This document shows positions 38,554 to 47,977 of a stretch of DNA of 64,000 bases, in pieces; the first letter of the stretch is position 1; each line of letters starts with the position of its first letter. The translations under genes were made by a program, and so were the position numbers. The notes below the pieces were generated by a model. That model was not told the DNA's origin. It saw only the letters and a program-made list of their open reading frames with translations, and did not search any database. The stretch is from Haliclystus octoradiatus (Eukaryota > Cnidaria > Staurozoa > Stauromedusae > Haliclystidae). The DNA is taken from positions 37,981,171 through 38,045,170 of the forward strand of contig OU744447.1 in the NCBI GenBank assembly GCA_916610825.1, written 5' to 3'.

Positions 38554-40867
38554 ATTTATATAGCGCCATTTCTTAGAATAATCCAATGGCGCTTTACAAT
38601 ATAGTTAATTAGTATCGAGAAATTATAATAGAACCCCCATAATAGGTATGAAGGGTATATATCAGTTAGGTATATTATAACAATATAATATCTTGGTGAA
38701 ATCTTAAATCTTAATTTATACAATCTTTGAACACTAGATTACTTTAATGAATAATTTTTACTGAGTTTGTACGAAATTATCAAATAATTAACTGAGCTTC
38801 ATAAATTGTAAGCCTCCTTAAACAGGAAGGTTTTAATGTTCGTTTTAAACTCAGAAGGAGATGTACAACTACGGATGTCAATAGTTAAACTGTTCCATAA
38901 CTCGGGGGCCATGTAACAGAATGCCCGGTTTCCGTACGTTTTTAAATTGCATTTTGGCTGGACAAGGAGCTTCTTGTCTGCTGATCGTAACGCTCGAGTA
39001 GGCTTGTATAAATGTAACAATTCCTGGATATAAATTGGTGCCATATCATTCAATGCTTTGTAGGTTGTAATTAATACTTTAAATATAATTAAACGTAAAT
39101 GTAATTAAACGTTAGAGGAAGTAGTTTTTCAATTGAACAACATCTTCTTTTCTTTTTGATTAATCATTTATCCACAAACCGGGTAAGCTTGCAGCTTTTT
39201 TTCACCGGGGTGGTTGGTTAATTTGTTAGTATTTTGAAGCTTGTGTGCGTTTAATAGCTGGATGCCCTTCCTGACGCCAACCTATAGTGATCCTAGCCAC
39301 TACATCAAGGCCACTGTCTACAGATATATATAAACATATCCAAAATAAGAGCATGTAAACACAATGCTGTATTTAAAACAAACAAACCTCGTCATCTTCT
39401 GTTATACATGACAACAAGTAAACAAACGAATCCAATTCTCTAACATTCTTCGATTTCAATTCATCATATTTACGTAAGAACTCTCTAGGACTTGGACTGT
39501 TCTCTGCAATTGTTTTCTTTGCAGCATGAGTCGATACCTGGTTTAAATAATTAAATATATTCAACTTCATTATAATTGAGTAGGCTAACTGTCTACAGTC
39601 GGAATAAAAACTATTATGACATGACCTGTTGTAGTTTAAATATGTTCCTAGTTAGCCTATAGATGATAGGATAGTTAATAGAACTCTTAAGCTATAATTT
39701 CATGGATTGGTTTCTTGGAAACCATTTAAACAACAAACAACAAACAACAACATAAAATAGGCCTAATGAATTATCGATTTGAACGTTTGAGCATCTCCAG
39801 AAAAAAACATTTTGGTTTATAAATAGGGAGCCATGATTTACAACCGGATAATTGCACTCTCGCGACTGTGCCCATGCGAAAACATTACTTTAGTTCATGA
39901 ACTGTTGAGGCCATTCAAGATAAAAACATTTGACTTGTGATGGTCTATCACTGTTTCAAGGTCATCTTGTCAATAGTGAAATGTTTTAGATTAGGCCTAC
40001 CTGCGTTGTGACATATGGCGTGAGACTCTTGGTCAAAACTTCAGCATAAACTTCTGGTCCGTCACCTTCAGTGATTCTGTACAGTAAAAATCAAATTGAA
40101 AATCTTATTGGTTATCGCATTTCAAGCAAATCTCAACAGATAGTTGAAACGTTTATTATTATGAGTTTTTCAAACTTTGTAAATACTTTTTTCTTATTTT
40201 GGTTTCGTAAAATGGGACACAGAAATCTTCAAAATGCCATGTTCAAGGTCAATTTTGACGGGGAAAGAGTCGTGCTATACAAAAACGCAATGGGGAAACG
40301 AACGGGGAAAAAAGACAAATTGTTTTAGCCAAATCCGTTGTGTCTCATAAGGCGATATATACACTTTATCCGCATACGGCTTTACGCACCTCAGCATTGT
40401 TTAAAGGGGCAAAATTGACCGGCGACCGCTGCGAGCACAAGTTGAATTTATGCTTAGCGTAATTCAACCGTCTCGCTTTGAAACAATTGTTATACGCAGG
40501 CCTAACTTGTAATAAAATTCATGTCAACAATGAACATTGTGTTATAACAATAAGCGTGCACGTGATCCTAAGTGCGTAGCGCCTGCCGGTCATTTTTGCT
40601 CCTTTAATAATTGTTTACCTTCGTTATATTATGAATTCAGATTTATCAACTTTTGCAGTTTTGAGCTACGACAAATTATTTTGCTATGCCGGTAACATGT
40701 TACTTATATGTCTATTTATAGTATAAAATGTCATTGGAAACAATAGGCCTAAGTCTGAATGATACATATAACTGAGAACGATCATTGGTTTTAAGAGGTT
40801 ACCTGAGTAGCTTCATAAGTTCAGATGCATGATGATGAATAGTGAATTCACTCATGGTGAAGAAAAT
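15496..40867 (-). CDS. TUBGCP2: TUBGCP2, gamma-tubulin complex component 2 (whole gene, 31 coding exons)
   Basis: GCP2 pairs with GCP3 in the gamma-tubulin small complex that nucleates microtubules at centrosomes and spindles. Exons joined on the minus strand give 2625 bp (874 codons plus stop), close to the roughly 900 residues of vertebrate GCP2. The start is ATG at 40855-40853 (MSEFTIHHHASELMKLLR, matching the GCP2 N-terminus). The end is 15498-15496 after SRLDYNGFYSDNLK. Every junction is GT-AG and phase-consistent. Block entries below list the exons. Exon 26 (19450-19515) is the only one with an in-frame TAA. The gene converges on TMTC2. Its last five exons are duplicated in unit A. No clear promoter was recognised upstream of 40867. 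Confidence 0.93.
19271..20501. other. TUBGCP2 introns 24-26 with a pogo-like MITE
   Basis: Besides exons 25 and 26, this stretch holds a truncated gttcatgaac MITE (19205-19331). It also holds a copy at about 19951-20124 of the CAGTNAAACC-ended element, whose right end is aacaggtttgactg before TA. The ORFs 19772-19999 and 20100-20339 are inside repeats or introns and are not genes. Confidence 0.5.
19676..26322 (-). CDS. TUBGCP2: TUBGCP2 exons 18-25 (end of GRIP1 and start of GRIP2)
   Basis: Exons: 26268-26322, 25875-25932, 24629-24721, 23828-23919, 23035-23122, 22267-22337, 20502-20566 and 19676-19746; residues about 451-648. Motifs are VAEKILRTGKYLNVIRQS, VEKAYEYGSKKLLDLLM, SLKHYFLLDQGDFFVCFMDL, MPARLEALLELALRTS, YDLITQLLRIL, GLEAFTLDYSVKWPLALIL and KYQMLFRHLFYAKHVERQLC. 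The LDQGDFF helix and the YQMLFRHLF segment are hallmarks of the gamma-tubulin-binding C-terminal GCP domain. Exon 19 needs the donor ga/gttagt at 25874 to keep phase. Confidence 0.92.
21315..21417. mobile_element. TA-flanked CAGT-type MITE (pogo/Tc1-mariner-like)
   Basis: The ends are CAGTGAAACC and GGTTTGACTG, flanked by TA on both sides, the usual target of Tc1/mariner and pogo elements. Internal words ggtggccgctgtatagaggt and attgaccattatacacaggt are shared with copies at 19951-20124, 33171-33358, 35694-35853, 54625-54805 and 56909-57011. There is no coding capacity; the ORF at 21209-21511 runs through it. Confidence 0.7.
21945..22128. mobile_element. TA-flanked MITE, second CAGT family
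   Basis: The inverted ends are CAGTCAAGCTTCATTAATAT and ATATTAACCAAGTTTGACTG, each next to TA. The interior repeats gggacatta-type words. It is a non-autonomous mariner-like element in TUBGCP2 intron 23. Confidence 0.6.
24931..25208. mobile_element. MITE made largely of gttcatgaac repeats
   Basis: The left end is acctgtgaaaaaacc and the right end ttcgcagggg. Between them are about a dozen copies of the palindromic decamer gttcatgaac or close variants. The same family is at 37690-37901, and fragments lie at 1010-1090, 6090-6220, 12900-12980, 18000-18120 and 19205-19331. Confidence 0.55.
25360..25654 (+). repeat. LINE 3' end with (ATG)n tail
   Basis: The segment includes gtccaaagcaggcctacttt, the 3' UTR words ctgttttcctgttaacatag and ctatgtatcagtcctttgaaa, and a long (atg)n tail. 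The inverted relative is at 34208-34640. It is a 5'-truncated retrocopy in TUBGCP2 intron 19. Confidence 0.7.
26815..35265 (-). CDS. TUBGCP2: TUBGCP2 exons 7-17 (GRIP1 / N-terminal GCP domain)
   Basis: Exons: 35191-35265, 33679-33757, 33063-33140, 32182-32249, 31901-31945, 31165-31257, 30972-31033, 30495-30537, 28409-28480, 27762-27823 and 26815-26872; residues about 206-450. Motifs follow the GRIP1 domain in order: MQELSIIEDLLFLMMGIEGKY, EMVGRILPFCRNYSLAIRFI, KYGLVNHALSAAMNVLIK, TLQKLWYYLQPRLVVMELLA, GGSVLTLLHEKT, CLFLTKAACVPYFEMLHAWI, DSYGEFLVAEHE and NYNDAYWDQHYTIV. This domain makes side-to-side contacts between GCPs in the nucleating ring. Exon 14 is only 43 bp. A partial duplicate of the exon 7 acceptor region lies at 35577-35620. 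Confidence 0.92.
27321..27480 (-). repeat. SINE fragment, same family as 32638-32995
   Basis: Shares gaaggcacccgtaccact, the atttctagagga block and ctgagagcaaagat with 32640-32735. Only the non-tRNA body is clear. It lies in TUBGCP2 intron 16; the ORFs 27180-27371 and 27368-27679 overlap it and are rejected. Confidence 0.6.
27528..27711. mobile_element. MITE with GTGTAACC/GGTTGCACTG ends
   Basis: The inverted ends agtgtaacccgcttaagtgc and gcacataagcaggttgcact bracket 180 bp in TUBGCP2 intron 16. They resemble the CAGT-type families nearby but have different interiors. Confidence 0.5.
28716..29101 (+). repeat. LINE 3' end with (TTA)n tail
   Basis: A short frame reads SYRERTFSFLAPKLWNQLP, the C-terminal signature of CR1/L2-type LINE proteins. 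An AT-rich 3' UTR follows, ending aaagcgctatataaata and (att)n. The inverted relative is at 38514-39053. It lies inside TUBGCP2 intron 14. Confidence 0.7.
30759..30952. repeat. Foldback repeat in TUBGCP2 intron 13
   Basis: The arms 30759-30838 and about 30885-30952 are inverted near-copies (agcaattggcacacagattc against its complement; centre words ctattgacatttggcgcat and gagggcatgtaa), with a loop of about 45 bp. It ends only 20 bp from the donor of exon 13 (30972). Confidence 0.75.
31570..31760 (-). repeat. LINE fragment, (ATG)n family
   Basis: Words such as agctcgacttgatg and tttattttatggg parallel 34480-34600 (gctcgacttgatg, tttaattttatg). It is a diverged internal fragment without a tail, in TUBGCP2 intron 11. 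Confidence 0.4.
32638..32995 (-). repeat. tRNA-derived SINE
   Basis: On the minus strand the head has an A-box-like TTAGCTCAGATGGCAGAGC (about 32965-32985) and a B-box-like GGTTCAAATCCCC (32919-32931), in tRNA spacing. A 280-bp unrelated body follows. Body fragments recur at 27321-27480 and head remnants at 208-325. It is a SINE, not a functional tRNA gene. Confidence 0.75.
33171..33358. mobile_element. Degenerate CAGT-type MITE
   Basis: gtgaaacctgtgtcacgagg on the left and tatatacaggtttccttgta on the right match the ends of 35694-35853. The middle shares gaccatcatagacaggcggg. A decayed copy in TUBGCP2 intron 8. Confidence 0.45.
34208..34640 (-). repeat. LINE 3' end, (ATG)n family, inverted
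   Basis: Starts with (atc)n at 34208, the reverse of the ATG tail, followed by the same 3' UTR words as 25360-25654. A frame at 34627-34355 reads GAHKWNDLLSAT and FKCVLKKHL, as at 353-471. In TUBGCP2 intron 7. Confidence 0.7.
35370..35566. repeat. Near-perfect long hairpin in TUBGCP2 intron 6
   Basis: Arm 35370-35451 is the reverse complement of 35481-35566 with very few mismatches (centre words cacgcctaagcgatcatcag and ctgatgatcgcttaggcgtg). The loop is about 29 bp (35452-35480). Immediately to the right, 35577-35630 is a direct copy of the exon 7 acceptor region 35250-35300 (accaatag...actgactgtgttttaa). Confidence 0.92.
35694..35853. mobile_element. TA-flanked CAGT-type MITE (best-preserved ends)
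   Basis: Perfect 13-bp inverted ends CAGTTAAACCTGT / ACAGGTTTAACTG with TA at 35692-35693 and 35854-35855. Internal words ctctatacagcggccacct and tctatagtggtcact are shared with the other copies. In TUBGCP2 intron 6. Confidence 0.75.
36587..40867 (-). CDS. TUBGCP2: TUBGCP2 exons 1-6 (N-terminal region)
   Basis: Exons: 40803-40867 (ATG at 40855), 40001-40076, 39388-39537, 38190-38327, 37095-37191 and 36587-36687; residues about 1-205. Visible GCP2 landmarks are MSEF...HH at the start, EVYAEVLTK...TPYVTTQVS, and FLRKYDELKSKNVRELDSFV followed by YLLSCITEDDE. After these come a charged, probably helical stretch (FLERNMKERIKLKESLEHDL), a Lys-rich linker and the segment VPITPEWMKERPYLSNNF. This region in GCP2 helps lateral GCP2-GCP3 assembly. 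Exon 4 uses the donor gat/gtaggt, because the alternative four bases downstream breaks the frame. Confidence 0.9.
37690..37901. mobile_element. MITE with CCCCTGCGAAAA termini
   Basis: The inverted ends CCCCTGCGAAAA...AGTTCAGGAGTTCATGAA and its complement (ending TTTTCGCAGGGG) enclose 212 bp in TUBGCP2 intron 4. The same family as 24931-25208. I see no clear target duplication. Confidence 0.65.
38514..39053 (-). repeat. LINE C-terminal ORF and 3' end with (TTA)n tail
   Basis: The frame 39053-38799 reads MNDMAPIYIQELLHLYKP, RALRSADKKLLVQPK and AFCYMAPELWNSL, typical of the end of a CR1/L2-type LINE reverse transcriptase. A 3' UTR and a (aat)n block at 38514-38552 follow. 5'-truncated and not a host gene. 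In TUBGCP2 intron 3. Confidence 0.85.
39160..39320. repeat. Dispersed repeat with gatgcccttcctgacgccaa motif
   Basis: Begins atttatccacaaaccggg, then a gcttttttcaccggggtggt block and ggatgcccttcctgacgcc. Copies are at 40945-41110 and, diverged, at 6510-6730 and 18402-18620. The motif is common in repeats of many animals. Non-coding. Confidence 0.6.
40405..40603. mobile_element. TTAA-flanked MITE, long form
   Basis: Flanked by TTAA (40401-40404 and 40604-40607). The ends aggggcaaaattgaccggc and gccggtcatttttgctcct are inverted copies. About 100 bp longer inside than 3170-3273. In TUBGCP2 intron 1. Confidence 0.7.
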
Positions 40868-42602
40868 CTGAATCAAAACAACTGAAACAGAATAATAAAT
40901 TAGGCTTGGTTCGTAGAGACTGAACATTATCTTTTTTTAATTTTGTTTTATTTATCATTTATTCACAAACCAGTTAGGCTTGCAGGATTTTTCACTTCCA
41001 GGGTCGTTGGTTCTGGTTTAGTAGTATTATTTAGAGCGTGCGTGGGTGAGTGTAATGGCCGGATGCCCTTCCTGACACCAACTAATAATATTGCTCTGGC
41101 CAGGGATTGATCCAATAGACCCTGTGGGCCAAGCAACTACAAAGTCCCAGCAACTACAAATACAACACAATAGCCCTGCAAAGTTTTTCGTGTACGGCTT
41201 AAGATCTTAGCACCAGAGTAAGGATTTCAAATTGATCTGGCCACACATGTTTAGTGTTATTTTCACTATTTTCCTACATGTTTTCAACCAAATCCTGCCC
41301 GCAAAACAGCGTAAAAGTAGGGGAAATGCTACTTCCAGCAGCACAAAAATATGAATTAAAATAAAACTCAGTCATACAAATTGCAAACTCTGCAGTCTGG
41401 ACAATAACAAAAACAAGTAATATAATTAACAACAATAACACGATAATGTGGAAAGTATCAGTAATAGAGCACTATTTTCGCAAAGCAGTTTTCCCTTACT
41501 GCTGTGGTAGCATTCAAGTACCTTTTCAGTACTTTTCCTCACATTTTCCCAGTAGTGTTTCAGTATCTTGACAGTGGTTTTTCAGGACTATTTCAGTACT
41601 TTTAAGTCTCATAGTGGCAGGCCTATTAAACATTTGAATAGTTACAGTATTTTGAAGACATTCAAACGGAAGGAAAAACATTGAAGACGTTCAGATATCA
41701 GGATAGAATAAGTTTCAGTTGAGCATAACCAATGTAGATCATTATCAGGATAAATCAGTTCATCCTTCTAGTTTTAAATTCTACTTCGGATAAATTTAGT
41801 TCTAAATGAGAAATAATTCATCACGCTTAAAAATACCACCAAGAACTACACCTGCATATGCTGTATGGACACATTACTCACTCTTTCAGGTAATTTGTGA
41901 TAAGGTTAATGCAGCAAAGTGATAAGTCAATGATCCAATTTCAAAATAATAACTTCGGAACTACTCCTTCGTTGACCGCCATCTTTGTGTTCTTGTTCCA
42001 ATCCCCAAAAGACAAAGGCGGGAATTCAACAGAGTTCGGGTTTATCGAATTACACCGTGTAATTGGAAATTCAAGCTAAAACTAGGAGTCACATCCAAAA
42101 GGGCAAATTGAATATAGTCTTCAAAGCCTAGGTATTATTTATAAGTCTGTCCAATCATGAGAAGTAAATGAAGGAGAAAGAAGTTGACGGCAACAGTAAG
42201 CGACCAATAGCTTGGTAAATAGTACTCGCAAATCAGGAAAGACAAAGCAAGAAAATCATTGAGGTTTGAGACATGACAATAACATAATCTTCCTGGGGAG
42301 AATACCCCAACCCTTAAACCCCCTAGAAGGGACACTCTTTGGGGGTGCCTTGATATATGATCTCTTTATTTTATTAATTTCTAATTTGGGATATTTCTAA
42401 ATCAGATATAATAAATAATGATTCCCTTTGAAACATTAAAACAACATTGCTATTTACATCAATTCCAAATGAGCAGCTTAAATCAACAATTTGTCTTCGT
42501 AAACAAGAGAAACATTGAAGTGGAAGTCCAAGGTTAACATTTGCATGGAAATAATCTATTTAATTGTATTATATCTAATTGCCAAATGATATCGTAACAT
42601 TT
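40868..42602. other. Intergenic region upstream of TUBGCP2
   Basis: Between the TUBGCP2 start and the stop codon of the synaptotagmin-like exon. It should hold the TUBGCP2 promoter and 5' UTR and the other gene's 3' UTR, but I recognise no clear core promoter. 40945-41110 is the dispersed repeat with ggatgcccttcctgacacc. No convincing ORF. Confidence 0.5.
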
Positions 42603-42922
42603 TTATTGTGGTATCGTCGGTTCTCTTAAACGATGCCATCTTGCGATTGGTTTTCCCGGGTTACGCATCATTTCTCTCCATTGTTTTAATTGTTTACCAC
42701 TTGCTAACGCGCCAAGTAGTAATTCTCCGATTGGTTCGCCTTTTTCTCCTTTATCATAATCAGCAACCATAAATAATAATGATGTTGTTTCAATTTTTTC
42801 AAAATCTACTTTGAAAACAAAACGTTCATTATAAGCTGGGTTGAGAGTTCGCATTTTTACAGTAGTCTTTCTTTTACCAACTTTCTTTCCATCTTGCACA
42901 ACCCAAAATTTTACAAAAGGAT
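42603..42922 (-). CDS. Synaptotagmin-like C2B domain, terminal exon
   Basis: The exon opens at a tag acceptor (42923-42924) and ends at TAA 42605-42603. It encodes (D)PFVKFWVVQDGKKVGKRKTT, TLNPAYNERFVFKV, VADYDKGEKGEPIGELLLG and WREMMRNPGKPIARWHRL. This is the second half of a C2B domain: a Lys-rich beta-4 strand, the TLNP-x-YNE motif, the calcium-loop D-x-D (ADYDKG) and the C-terminal W-H-x-L end of synaptotagmins. Such proteins are membrane-tethered calcium or phospholipid sensors in vesicle traffic. The rest of the gene lies upstream (rightward), probably beyond the N gap; no further exon was found. The paralogue cannot be decided, so no symbol is given. Confidence 0.85.
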
Positions 42923-43090
42923 CTAAAAATTAAAGAGAAGACTTATTAAAACTTATGGAAAAGTCTCTGGCTAGGAGCACCTTGGCATGGACAAAATCTG
43001 TGTCAGACCAGCCGCTACGTCAATGGATTAATCAATCACATTGTTGTTCAACCGGGACTGGCACCATCTGCACTCGTTAGTGTTTTGCCA

Positions 43091-43290
43091 NNNNNNNNNN
43101 NNNNNNNNNNNNNNNNNNNNNNNNNNNNNNNNNNNNNNNNNNNNNNNNNNNNNNNNNNNNNNNNNNNNNNNNNNNNNNNNNNNNNNNNNNNNNNNNNNNN
43201 NNNNNNNNNNNNNNNNNNNNNNNNNNNNNNNNNNNNNNNNNNNNNNNNNNNNNNNNNNNNNNNNNNNNNNNNNNNNNNNNNNNNNNNNNN
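43091..43290. other. Assembly gap (200 N)
   Basis: A run of N of round length, at the left edge of the transposon nest. The foldback arm probably begins inside or just before it. ORFs spanning it are artefacts. Confidence 1.
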
Positions 43291-43717
43291 GTATCCACAC
43301 AAATTATATTATATGACGATGACTATTGTCGAAAGCTGTTATTTTGAAACTTTAATCTCATTACATTCGGACAAGACCGCCATTTTCTGGCCGCCATCAG
43401 AAATCTCAAAGTCAAGTTGAGTTGGTAAACGGAAAATTCAACTCGCGTCAGCTCTTTTTAGTATCCAGTCTACTTTTTTCAATAGTACGAGCGCGGTTAC
43501 GTTTCCACGTAATATTGCTTTTGCGTCTATCGTCAACTTAATCGCATTCAGTAATGGCGTTTGTCGTAGATAAGTAACTGCAATATTCAAGTCAGCAACA
43601 CAGATTAGCGTGCTGCAACATGTAAGCTTTCACGATTGCCTTTACTTCATTGCTCATCAAAATTATAAGGGGAATATGTAGGATAACATATTTTGCGAGG
43701 CAAGCGCAATAATGTAT

Positions 43718-44010
43718 GCATCCAGAGCGATGAAGTTAGCTGTTATTTTGATATGTTTTTATGAAGCTGATACAAGTTGAATTGAGGCTGACACGAGCTG
43801 ATAGTATAGAAATATAAAAAAGAACAGAAGTAGTTTGTTGTTTATGCTTATGATATACCAAGAAAACCCATCAAAGTCTTACAGCATCATTTTATATCAG
43901 TTTGGATCATTTATGCCCTATAAGAATGCATCCAGAGCGATGAAATTGTCTGTTATTTTGATATGTTTTTATGAAGCTGATACAAGTTGAATTAAGGCTG
44001 ACACGAGTTG
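43718..44010. repeat. Direct repeat inside the 4.56-kb transposon
   Basis: About 85 bp at 43718-43802 is repeated at 43926-44010 (gcatccagagcgatgaa, tgttattttgatatgttttt, gaagctgatacaagttgaat). Each copy ends in an inverted version of the TIR motif. It may be a subterminal binding region. Confidence 0.7.
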
Positions 44011-44324
44011 AATAAACATGCCGAAGAATTGCAGAACAAAAATCCCAAAAAAAATTCGCGAAAAGTTTAGATGATGTTCCTTTACTGTTCAGTAATAATA
44101 GCAACAGTATAATATCTTCATATATAACGTAAATTACGAAAAAATTGAATTGTTTCTCCCGTTCCCAACCAAAGTCGTAACTTTAAAATCAAACGTCCAA
44201 CGCATAGAAATTCATGTTTTTTGGCGGGAAATGTGATTCAAATCACACGTGTCGTCAGATCAAAGAGATCAATTCTTCTATTGTTCGTTTTAACATGGAT
44301 CATGGATTTTGATTAACAATTTGA

Positions 44325-46265
44325 AATGGATCAATCCAGTCCAGTAATCTAGCATCAGTTGAAAAATTGGAAGAAGATGAAGTCAGTACTCTGGAATTGG
44401 AACGTAATCCCATCATCATAGAATCTGGTCAAATAGAACAAACCAGTATTATACCTCAAGCAGCATGGGAATCTCTGTTTTCAAGACAAGATACCGAGTC
44501 AAGCGGGACAGCGAAAAATCAAGATGCAGCTGAAAACCTTATCAGGCATTTCAGCTTGGCAACAACAACAACGTTTGTAGTGTGGAATACTGCTAGAAGG
44601 GTTTTGGAAAACAGGTATGACAATTAAACAACTGTAAAAATGCAAACAAAACTACTTTGTGGGAATGTCTTGTTACTTGCGAGAAATCCTCTCAATTAAG
44701 GAATTTCTTACATCTCAGAACTATCTGATCTGAAAATTCATATTACGTTTAGAACAATGACGTACCGTACATAGCTTTGAATCAGAAGGTGTATGTCTAC
44801 CAGCATGGGAAATCACAGCCCAAACCAAAAGTTTGCAAAGTAAGTAAGCAGTCAGTTATATACAGATCCATCTCTGCAGAATACAGATTAAATATGAAAT
44901 ACAGTAGTAAGAAGACTACTTGAAGGGATGAATCTCAAAAAGTTTTGTGTATTTTCCCAATTTTTGCCACCTCAGTACAGTAGCCACCTGTCTATTGCAG
45001 CCATGACAATGTTGTAGAAATGTACCATGTGACTTGATGTACACATTGAATTATCCTTTGAAAGCGTGTTGTCTAAACAGGAAATGTCAAGGACCCTTCA
45101 TAAGAATTATTCTAATAACATACTTGTAATGGTAATTCCTGCTCCCATGAAATCCATAAACAGCTAGTTAACCAAAATATTGAGCTAAAGGAACACTTTC
45201 GTCATTCTTTTAAAAGTGGAAATAATGGAATGGCCTCTCTATTAACAGGACTTGAGGAATTTTTTATGAGAACGGCCCTTGAAAAAATCCTGAAATGGCC
45301 CCTGAAAAATATTGGGAAAACAAAACAACAACACAATCTAAAAATGATGTCAATTTTCTGAAGGGCAATAAAGAAGTGTAACTTTGAAAACTATGACCTC
45401 CAAACATTTATAACTGTAGGCTACCATATAATTTCATTTCAAATATTATATCTAGCTATTATTTCAAATACAAGTGAATATGAACAAAAAATATATATTA
45501 GTCGAATGCTAGTTTGTACCAAGTGATGCATTTGAAACATGACACCCTCCATTTAATAATGATCAAATATAACCAGCAAATATTATAAAGTCAATAATCT
45601 TATAATCAATAGTTGTATATCATAAACTTAGAACAAACCCAACTAATGACACACATAATAATCTAGAATACACCATAGCGACATCTGGAGGCTACGCAGT
45701 TGACCTCTCCTGAAAATCGAAAATTTGCAACATTATTCTATCCACACTAACCAAGAATAATTTACATAAAAAAATTGTCCCAACAAGGATGTTGAGAGTG
45801 GATAAATAGAATAAGTAGAAACAACATATAGCCTCCAGGGGTCATTTGAGTACTGCTGATTACAGGTAGGTCAAATTTTGCTAGAAAGCTTGAATATAAC
45901 ACTATGTTAACAATGAAACAATCAATTATCATTTGCAGATACGAAGACCTGAATCTGAAGCTTTCCAGCGAGGTGTAAATTTGCTCAAGTGCATTACAGA
46001 TATCAGAAATCCATTCAACATGAATCGCATACATGTATTATCGATGCATGAAAGGAAGGTACTACATTATCAAGTTGAATTTGTAACAATCTCTCACAGG
46101 ATTAACCATTTGGTCTGTTATGTTTCTTGTGGCATGTGTGACGCGTGATGTGTAGAAAGTACAGATCATTAACTTAGTTATGTCTTTTTTGATAGCTAAT
46201 TGAAATGGATGATGGTCGCCTCAATGACAACATTGTAAATGCATGGTAAAAGATGCTGCAAGATT
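44325..46265 (+). pseudogene. Decayed multi-exon gene inside the 4.56-kb transposon
   Basis: Piece 1 (44325-44613) has an ATG (MDQSS) followed by a tandem ccagtccagt that shifts the frame. The other frame continues ASVEKLEEDEVSTLELERNP to WNTARRVLENR and a gtatga donor. Piece 2 (44756-44840) reads NNDVPYIALNQKVYVYQHGK. Piece 3 (45940-46059) reads IRRPESEAFQRGVNLLKC, DIRNPFNMNRIHVL and SMHERK. Piece 4 (from 46197) reads LIEMDDGRLNDNIVNAW then TAA. Pieces 2-4 join in phase 0. The RLNDNIVNAW end faintly recalls the start of a Ulp1-type cysteine-protease domain, known as a passenger in some DNA transposons; this is weak. Probably the element's own gene, now broken. Confidence 0.45.
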
Positions 46266-47977
46266 GATACCAATCTGATAATGAAAAATCCAGCGCTCTC
46301 TCTCTATAAATTCCGTCAGAACTTTTGAAAGAACTTAAAGTAGCCTATGATTACAACCAAAATATGATGTTGTTCAATATCTAATGAAAAGTCTGATCTC
46401 ATCTTGCGGGAAACAATAGGTTGCAGGAGTCAAGTTTAAAACGTTTTGAGGGTATATTTAAAAGCATAAATGATGAATTAGGCCTACTTTTTCTTGCATT
46501 AGTTTATTGTGAAATATCATAGCCTTCCATTAATTGCTCTCATAAATAAGAAATGTGAATTTTCTGCTGGGGTTTGGCTTATGAATCATAAAATAATATC
46601 AATTTTTATCCGATTCTGGATGTAAATAGTGTAGGATATAAGTTTAATGTGAAATAATCAGGGGTCATCAATAAACAAGATTGCAGAGAAGGGTGATTGC
46701 ACCCCTGAGAAGAAAGAGCGTTCCCTGGAAATGTTTTGGGGCAACAGAATTACGTTTCAGTTCAGTAATAATTTGCAGACGATTGCTGGTGATGTTTCGT
46801 TATTGGAGATCTCGGAAATTACATAACAAGCGTACAGTTGCGGGTACAAGGTGGAGGGGTACCAATCATCACAGTAGGCCTACAGATGTATCTTTAAATC
46901 GTCCCTGAAAAGGTTTGGCACCGGAGGCACACTAATAGTAACAAAAGCTCTACAAACATCAATTTTGCGGGCATTTTAATCAGCAATTTAAAGAATCTGT
47001 TGCCTTGCTTGCTCAAACCACAACAACAAAAGCAGAGACTAGTGATCAAGAGGGGGAATCTTTGCAAGTAGCCTGGCGTACATAGAAGGTATGCGGGTTA
47101 TTTGAAAGTGTACTGCTGAATACAGGGAGGGTCCAGTCTGACTCTGACTCTCTGAGTACTTCATGGATGGCCCTTGAACGTGTGATACTGTGTTATATTA
47201 AATTGGTTTTACTATTATATTTACGTAGTTTCCGAGAGTATTTCAGCAAAGTCCGAGGCAGTTATGTCTGTTAATGACTTTTTAAGAAGCAAAATTGACT
47301 TGAGCTCAAATGTCTCTGCTCTTTGGAAAAATAATTAATTCAAACTTGAAGGCTCTGGATAAATGATGATGTATCATGTTCTTTCGATGACGTTTTCTTT
47401 ACAAAGCTTGTGAATTTCGTCCAACCCGCTGAAAATTATAATATGCTTGTTGTGTGATGTGGACAAACATCTTCGCAATATTACCCACATACAAATTAAC
47501 TAACTAACTGACTTGAAGGTATTGCTTATTCTGTTATTGAAGCAAAATGGGGAATTAGAATATGAAGAAATCAACGCCAATAACGAAGATAAGAATGTCA
47601 ACTCGCGCTAGGCTCATGTCAACTCGTGTCAGTTCGAATTCAGACAAACTCACTTGAATGAATATTTTCACTTATCCATCTCATCTCAGTTAAATATATC
47701 TTCTTCATAAAAATAAATACTTTGTTGCAGATGAGGCTGTACTGATTCCATCATTTCAAACAATTTTACATTGTGTTTCCAACAATTTCATTCTTACAAA
47801 GTCTGGAAACTGCAAAGTTTAAACCGCCATCGCCATGATTAAAACCTCAATATGAAGTTATGAACGTCAACTAAAACGTCAAGTAGCTTTACGCAGAAAA
47901 CGCAGCCGCGTCGATAGCATTGAAAAAGTAGACTGGATACTAAATAGAGCTGACGCGAGTTGAATTTTCCGTTTACC
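46266..47977. other. Right half of the 4.56-kb transposon, no clear gene
   Basis: The frame around 46690-46860 has some codon-like texture (EKKERSLEMFWGNRITFQ) but is soon stopped. The rest is AT-rich and ends with subterminal TIR-motif copies at 47597-47636 and the right TIR. Confidence 0.45.

Noticed and set aside
38799-39053. 84-codon ORF considered as a host gene
   Set aside because: Sequence is the C-terminus of a LINE reverse transcriptase, followed by its 3' tail.
43028-43420. ORFs spanning the N run
   Set aside because: Frames are open only because the gap has no sequence.
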